NCBI GenBank assembly: GCA_023101725.1
Contig: JALJCO010013654.1
Location: 558,001-622,000 of the forward strand
DNA: 64,000 nucleotides
Direction: 5' to 3'
Source: Atherinomorus stipes
Lineage: Eukaryota; Chordata; Actinopteri; Atheriniformes; Atherinidae
Positions 58,387 through 64,000 of this stretch are shown in pieces (the first letter of the stretch is position 1; every line of letters begins with the position of its first letter). Below the pieces are notes generated by a model. The model did no database searches. It was not told the origin of the DNA and saw only the letters and a program-made list of their open reading frames with translations. A program made the translations under genes and the position numbers.

Positions 58387-59048
58387 GGCTGCAGACAATG
58401 TGTCAGGAACAGAGCTTTGAGAAGAATATTGTTTAATTAGGTGCTTCCTCAGATTAGAAGTATGCCTGCTGCTTGTCTTGCATTTTGCATCACAAATCTG
58501 ACAGCGAGCTTGATCTGCAACAGTTTTAGAGAAGTGGAGCCAGACAAGCGCTTTCGATCAGCCCACTTTTGGCGGAACCTGCGGGCTTCGGCGACTGACG
58601 TCATGCATGTGATACGGCGTTCAAGTACGGCATAGAAATTGGCAATTCTTCCACCCCCTCGCAGTCAAAAGGATGCATTTAGGTACTGAAACATGTTACC
58701 ATTTAATTTTATGTGAATCGGTACTCAGATTTCCATACCGGATTAGGTACCCATCCTTAGTGCAGTTTGAATACAAACCAAAGGGAAGAAAGATGCGAGT
58801 TTTTTTTATTTTGGAAATCCCCGTCCAGCTGGAGCTGGAGCAAGTCCAGCCATGACAAGTAAAAAACACATGAAAGCAAGAATTTTCCATGGGTTGTTGG
58901 TTTAAGATCAATAAGTAGCTTATAGTCTTTCGGTGAGATGCTAGTTCAGAATGATATGTAGGCTTCAAAAGAGCTGCTCATAGAGGGGAATCTACGCAGG
59001 AAACATCTGTTGAATGTCATGTAAGCAAGTGGAGTCAGGGAGACGAGA

Positions 59049-59052
<4 letters not shown>
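58387..59052. other. Non-genic DNA
   Basis: No recognised feature. Confidence 0.45.
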
Positions 59053-59093
<41 letters not shown>

Positions 59094-60016
59094 CGTGCTT
59101 TTGCAACATTGTGGGGACCATGTTCTGGACTTTTACCATCACCGTGGGAACGTCTTGCCCTCATGGGGACATTTTCTCGGTCCCCACAGGTACAAACCCC
59201 ATTTTGAGGGTCAAGATTAGGTTTTAGAGATTAAGTTACAATTAGGTTTTGGTTAGGATTAGGTTTAGGTAATCAGTTATGGGCGTTAGGTTTAGGATAA
59301 GGGGCTAGGGATAGGGCTGCACGATTGCCTTTAAATTTCAAATTGTAGATTGTCATTGCTCAAGACTGCCAACACACAATTAAATTGGCAATGGGGCGGG
59401 GTCTTATGTTGATCGCTACCAGTCAAACTCCTGTGACGTGGCTTTATAATAAGCACTATTATACTCATTACATGTATTAAGGGGGAGAATTGAAAAAAAA
59501 GAAGAGAAAAAAAAAGGAGGGGAGGGAGAGGGGGAGGGAAGTATCTTGGAGTATATGTATATATTACTAATAATATGTTTAATACTATGTAATTGTATAA
59601 TACTTTGATATTTTAACCTCCATCCAGGCTAGACTGCACTAACAACCTTAAAAATCAGCTGCGTCAGTTCGAATCGAATAGATGCGCCCTGTCACTGTCA
59701 CAGGGCTGCTGACAATGCAGCTGCACTGAGAAGAGAGAATGTGGATTGTAGGTCTGTTTGTCAAACAGGGCTTCTCTAACAGTCATGTATTTCCTCCAGA
59801 AATATATCTAAATTTACAGTAGAGCGCTGTTTTTTTTTTTTTTTTTTTTCTTTTTCAAAATTGCCTTGATAAACAGCAAATTGCCTGGCAACCTTCCAAT
59901 TGCCAATATACGATTTAATTGCGGATTGTCCCAGCCCTAGCTAGGGAATGCATTATGTCAATGGATGTACCCCACAGGCATATAAAAACAAACGTGTGTG
60001 TGTGTGTGTGTGTGCG
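59053..60016 (+). repeat. Dispersed element with (GT)n and TTAGG-type words, split by a hAT-like element
   Basis: A GT microsatellite (59052-59091) is followed by GTGGGGACCATG, TCCCCACAGG and then irregular TTAGGTT words to about 59311. After the inserted element the sequence resumes with ACCCCACAGG and ends in a second GT run (59993-60014). The copy at 44435-44665 is its inverse. Confidence 0.7.
59312..59939. mobile_element. hAT-like non-autonomous element with exact target duplication
   Basis: It begins TAGGGCTGCACGATTG and ends GGATTGTCCCAGCCCTA, which are imperfect inverted copies. The 8-bp flanks GCTAGGGA are identical on both sides. It carries a purine tract (59483-59538) and a T run (59831-59849), with no transposase. 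Confidence 0.88.
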
Positions 60017-61012
60017 CTTGGGTGAAGTTAAGATTAGAATGTCCCTGTGGGAAAACACTTGAGTGTGTGTGTGTCTACAAGGAGAAAGAAAAAGGAGAGA
60101 CGAACAGAAAGGGGAGCATTCTTAACTGTATTATGGTGAAACACTAACTATTACTTTTAATTTCACTTGCCATCGACTCATTTGTTGTATTAAATCTGAT
60201 ACTTTGAACCTTGGAAGTGCCTCTGGGGATTTTCTTGAGTTCTGCGAGTGTCAGACTGTAGCCAATCACCACTTGGTTTCTCTCCTAAACCAGGAAGCAT
60301 GTGTACACCTATTTAAGGCTAAAACAACATTATTATTCTGATGAACACAGTTTCTGATGTTTCTTTTCGTCTTCTTCCACCTGTTTAAATTGCCATTATA
60401 TTCATCTGCGTGTGCTCATGTCCTCTTCTAAGTTTTTAATTCCTGGGGCATTAGCATTGATACCACAATTTTTAACGAATTGTGTGAATGCACATCTTTC
60501 TGAAAAATCTTCCATCTGCACTAAAACGTTTTCCAAAAATGAAATTGTTTTTCTCTGTGTGGCTGTAGCCCAAGCCTTACGCTTGTGCCTGCTGCAGGAT
60601 GAGAAATGAGAGCTTTGTGCTTTTGCAAGCACTCTCCAGTCCAGATATGATTGGCTTGTGCATCTGTCAGTTGGAGCAGAAAATGGAGCAAATCACCAAA
60701 AAACGAGGGGTCAGCATGCGATCAGTGAAAAGAAAAACCAGAGGCGCTGGAAGAGGAGGGGAAAGTGCAGATGTTGAAAATAAATGTACCGATAAATGAA
60801 GATTTTGAAGGAAAGACTGAAAGTGTGTTTGGAATGTTTGGCGGCAGTTGGATTTACCGCCGCCACCTGGAGTGGAAAACTGACGTTGGAGCATTAATTT
60901 CAGAACTCCAGACTTGACTTAACCATGGTAACATTAAAGATACATGGAAGTTTGAAGATGGGAATGTATGACGTTTGAAACAATCGTCCCCATTTACCTA
61001 CATAAGAGAGCA
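60017..61012. other. Non-genic DNA
   Basis: No recognised gene, although 60410-60800 has modest open frames with no family resemblance. Confidence 0.4.
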
Positions 61013-61014
61013 TA

Positions 61015-62692
61015 CAGTTGTGTGAAAAGGTGTTTGCCCCCTTCCGGATTTCTTATTTTGTTGCACGTTTCTCACACTTGTTTCTTCAGGTCATCAAACA
61101 CATTTGAAGATTAGACTAAGATAACACAAGTTAACAGAAAATGTAGTTTTTAAATGTGATTGCCTGCTTCTCCCTAGTCCTAACAAAGGCAATGGATTGC
61201 CTTGTTTTTTGTATAGAACAACACCCAAAGAACTGCAGGCCTCACTTGCCTCAATAAGGCCAGTGTTCATGACTCCACCATAAAAAAAGAGACTGGGCAA
61301 AATTGGCCTGTATGGCAGAGTTCCAAGACCAAAACCACTGCTGAGCAAAAAGAACATAAAGGCTCATCTCAGTTTTGCCAGAAAGCATCTTGATGATCCT
61401 CAAGACTTTTGGGAAAATTCTCTGTGGACTGACGAGACAAAAGTTGAACTTTTTGGAAGGCGTAGGTCCCATTACATCTGGCTTAAAAGTAACACGGCAT
61501 TTCAGAAAAGGAACATCATACCAACAGTAAAATATGATGGTGATAGTGTGATGGTCTGGGGCTGTTTTGCTGCTTCAGGACCTGGAAGACTTGCTGTGGT
61601 AAATGGAACCATGAATTCTGCTGTCTACCAAAAAATCCTGAAGAATCCTGTTGGTGACCTCAAGCTGAAGCGCATTTGGGTTCTGCAGCAGGATAATGAT
61701 CCAAAACACACCAGCAAGTCCACCTCTGAATGGCTTAAGAAAAACAAAATGAAGACTTTGTAGTGGTCTAGTCAAAGTCCCGACCTGAATCCGATTGAGA
61801 TGCTGTGGCATGACCTTAAAAAGGCAGTTCATGCTGGAAAACCCTCCAATGTGACTGAATTACAACAATTCTGCAAAGATGAGTGGGCCAAAATTCCTCC
61901 ACAGCGCTGTAGAAGACTCATTGTCAGTTATCACAAACGCTTGATTTAGGGATGCACCGAAAATTCGGCCACCAAAAGTTTTCGGCCAAAAATGACCCAA
62001 AAGTGCATTTTCGGTTTTCGGCCGAAAGACATAAATCACCGAAACAACACAGCCGAAACTTGTGATGATGCAACAAACAGTGCATCCAGCACGCAACTTA
62101 TGAACTTTGCGTTTTTATGTGAAAATATATTTAATTTCACTGTCTTTCAGCAGCCAGTCAGTTATAAGCCTGTATATTATTATTTGTTGTAATAGTCCTA
62201 CAGAAAAAAAATGTAAAAGGCATTATGGAATGTACACGAGTGAAGTCAAACTAAATATTTTATTTTGAATTTTAATCTATAGTGTACATTCTGTGATGTC
62301 AGGGGTAAATAAATATTTTTCATACTTTTGTACTTGATTTGTTGCAATGATTGATTTTAGTGAAGTTAGTACACATCGTTGCTAAAAGTGCTACAGTTCT
62401 AATAATTGACATTTTTTTCGGTGTTCGGTTTTCGGCCTTGGTTTGTTCATTTTTTGTTTTCGGTTTCGGTCAAGTATTTTCATTTCGGTGCATCCCTAGC
62501 TTGATTGCAGTTGTTGCTGCTAGGGGTGGCCCAACCAGTTATTAGGTTTAGGGGGCAATCACTTTTTCGCACACGGCCATGTCGGTTTGGATTTTTTTCC
62601 CGCCCGAAAAAAAAAAAAAACCCTTCATTTAGAAACTGCATTTTGTGTTTACTTGTGTTATCCTTGTCTAATGTGTGACAAACATGCAAACA
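61015..62692 (+). mobile_element. Tc1-like transposon carrying a hAT-like insertion
   Basis: A TA precedes the left end CAGTTGTGTGAAAAGG. The plus strand encodes the DDE part of a transposase: SLWTDETKVELFG (first Asp), VMVWGCFAASGPG, QQDNDPKHTS (second Asp) and [14 protein letters not shown] (Glu). An in-frame stop separates the second Asp from the Glu, and the N-terminal DNA-binding part is largely deleted. The right inner inverted repeat is present (62551-62692) but its outermost end is missing. A hAT-like element sits at 61947-62498. Confidence 0.88.
61947..62498. mobile_element. hAT-like non-autonomous element with exact target duplication
   Basis: TAGGGATGCACCGAAA at the left and TTTCGGTGCATCCCTA at the right are perfect inverted copies, flanked by identical 8-bp GCTTGATT. 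Repeated TTTTCGGCC words lie near both ends. It interrupts the C-terminal part of the Tc1-like transposase. Confidence 0.93.
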
Positions 62693-63589
62693 TTATGTTG
62701 CCTTGTGATTATGTACAGTGTAAATGCGTCTAAAATTGGCTCAAAAGAACATCAGTATGCACTTACAGGATTATTAAGTAAATCAAGGTTGAGCTATACG
62801 GACAATATTTTGATATTTTTTTGTCATATCGCCCGGGGGTGACTTGTGTATCACAAAAGAGTGCTGTAGTTTCTTTGAAATGAGATGAAGAACAGGAAAC
62901 TCTTCTGCTTATTGTTAGCAAACCATGCTAAGCAGAGGAGAAGAAGCACGCTCGTAGCTCGAATGATAAGTGTGAAAAAAGGAAGCTGCCACACATATAC
63001 ACATGCAGACTGTATTTGGTGCTTTTTTTTTGCCTGCAGTCACATTAAAATTTTAAGCCTCTGGTTGCATGATAATTTTGTTTTATCTATTTATTTCTAA
63101 GAAACAGTTGGAGTTTAAAGACAAATTAAAAACAAAGTGCAGCTGGAAGCAAGATGACCTCAAACTAATCAAAGTTTGGAACAAAAACATGAGTGTAGAA
63201 GAGAGGTTGTTCATTCAATTTTTTTCCCCAAAAGCCTTGTAATGCAATGACTGGGCAACTTTCCTTTATAAACTATTGAAAGGGAAAAATATTTTCCCCT
63301 GTTCTTGGTTCCAATATGTTGTGTAATATTAGGTCAGTCTGACCTGCTAAAAAGTAAACCAGAGTTTAAGCCAGGCTGGATGACTGTTCAAAATGTGATG
63401 ACAAGTTGCCAGACTTCCTTATTAAGTTTTCTGCCCTTGAGGAAGGAGTGAATTGCTCACTGTGGAGAGAAGGAACTGATGTTTGTAATAGTTTCAGTCA
63501 GCAGTTCAAAACTTATTGACTGCAAGCCTTTGTTCTAGCAGAGACTCCAATACTGCCGGTGTTTTGGAGCATTTTGGCTCATCTTACAG
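62693..63589. other. Non-genic DNA
   Basis: AT-rich; nothing recognised. Confidence 0.45.
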
Positions 63590-64000
63590 GGCCCACAGAA
63601 TATAGATAGAGTTAGAATTAAATAAATAAGAACAGTGTACAAAAACAAAGTGTACATAAATGAGAAATATGGATTGACTTGTAAAAACACAATATATACA
63701 ATTAAGCCTCAAGAAACAATAACAAATATGTAAAGATGAAAACAGAAAATAGAATAATAAACCGGGTACAAATAAGTAAAAGTAAGTATAAATAACAATG
63801 AACTAAATAACGGCAATATATACATACATGTACAGATTATGTACGATTATAATTGTATAATTACAGATGCAGTGCAGAGATGATCCCCTCTCACACGTGG
63901 GAGAGTTATTGTATAGGGTTATTGCAACTGGGAGGAACGATCTTCTGAAACTTTCTTGACAACGGAGCTGCAGCAGTCTGGTGGAGAAGGAGCTCCACTG
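63590..64000 (-). mobile_element. LINE 3' end on the minus strand, cut by the window edge
   Basis: The minus-strand reading near 64000-63915 gives STRLLQLRCQE, then RRSFLPVAITLYNN, the C-terminal signature of L2/CR1-like LINE proteins; compare NSFLPAAITLKN in the LINE at 1690-5340. An AT-rich 3' UTR follows to about 63590. The 5' part lies outside the window. Confidence 0.7.

Overview
The window is nuclear DNA of a ray-finned fish, most likely a percomorph teleost. Three vertebrate genes with conserved intron-exon structure sit in AT-rich DNA packed with fish-type transposons: L2/CR1/Rex1-like LINEs, Tc1-like elements, short inverted-repeat elements with 8-bp target duplications, and TTAA-flanked elements. 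No species can be named from the sequence alone.

Layout. 1-5340 holds no host gene; a broken LINE at 1690-5340 is split by a Tc1-like element. 5450-12221 (minus) is crtap, a collagen prolyl 3-hydroxylation complex subunit, in 7 coding exons (396 aa). 12222-13351 is the shared 1.13 kb start-to-start interval. 13352-27210 (plus) is fkbp9, an ER peptidyl-prolyl isomerase with four FKBP domains, two EF-hands and HDEL, in 10 coding exons (566 aa). 28548-31808 (plus) is dnal1, the leucine-rich-repeat light chain of the axonemal outer dynein arm, in 8 coding exons (193 aa), with a candidate RFX X-box just before the start codon. From about 33.7 kb to the right edge there is no complete gene. This half holds transposon relics, nested inverted-repeat elements, microsatellites and two suspicious homopolymer tracts. 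At 51.0-51.84 kb a promoter-like stretch with a spliced leader exon and a short first coding exon looks like the 5' end of a gene that continues to the right; I could not identify it.

How the genes relate. crtap and fkbp9 are divergently transcribed and both products work in the ER secretory pathway; CRTAP acts on procollagen and FKBP9 is a collagen-type foldase paralog. The pair mirrors P3H4-FKBP10 on human 17q21, which suggests an ancestral head-to-head pair that predates the vertebrate genome duplications. dnal1 belongs to an unrelated ciliary programme. No new multi-gene system was found. The best second-look items are the crtap-fkbp9 pair, the paired cysteine loss in crtap, the GC-AG intron and strict exon modules of fkbp9, the X-box and complementary microsatellites around exon 3 of dnal1, several precisely bounded nested transposons, and the unidentified 5' exons at 51 kb. 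All exon boundaries were read by eye from splice consensus and family similarity, without transcripts.
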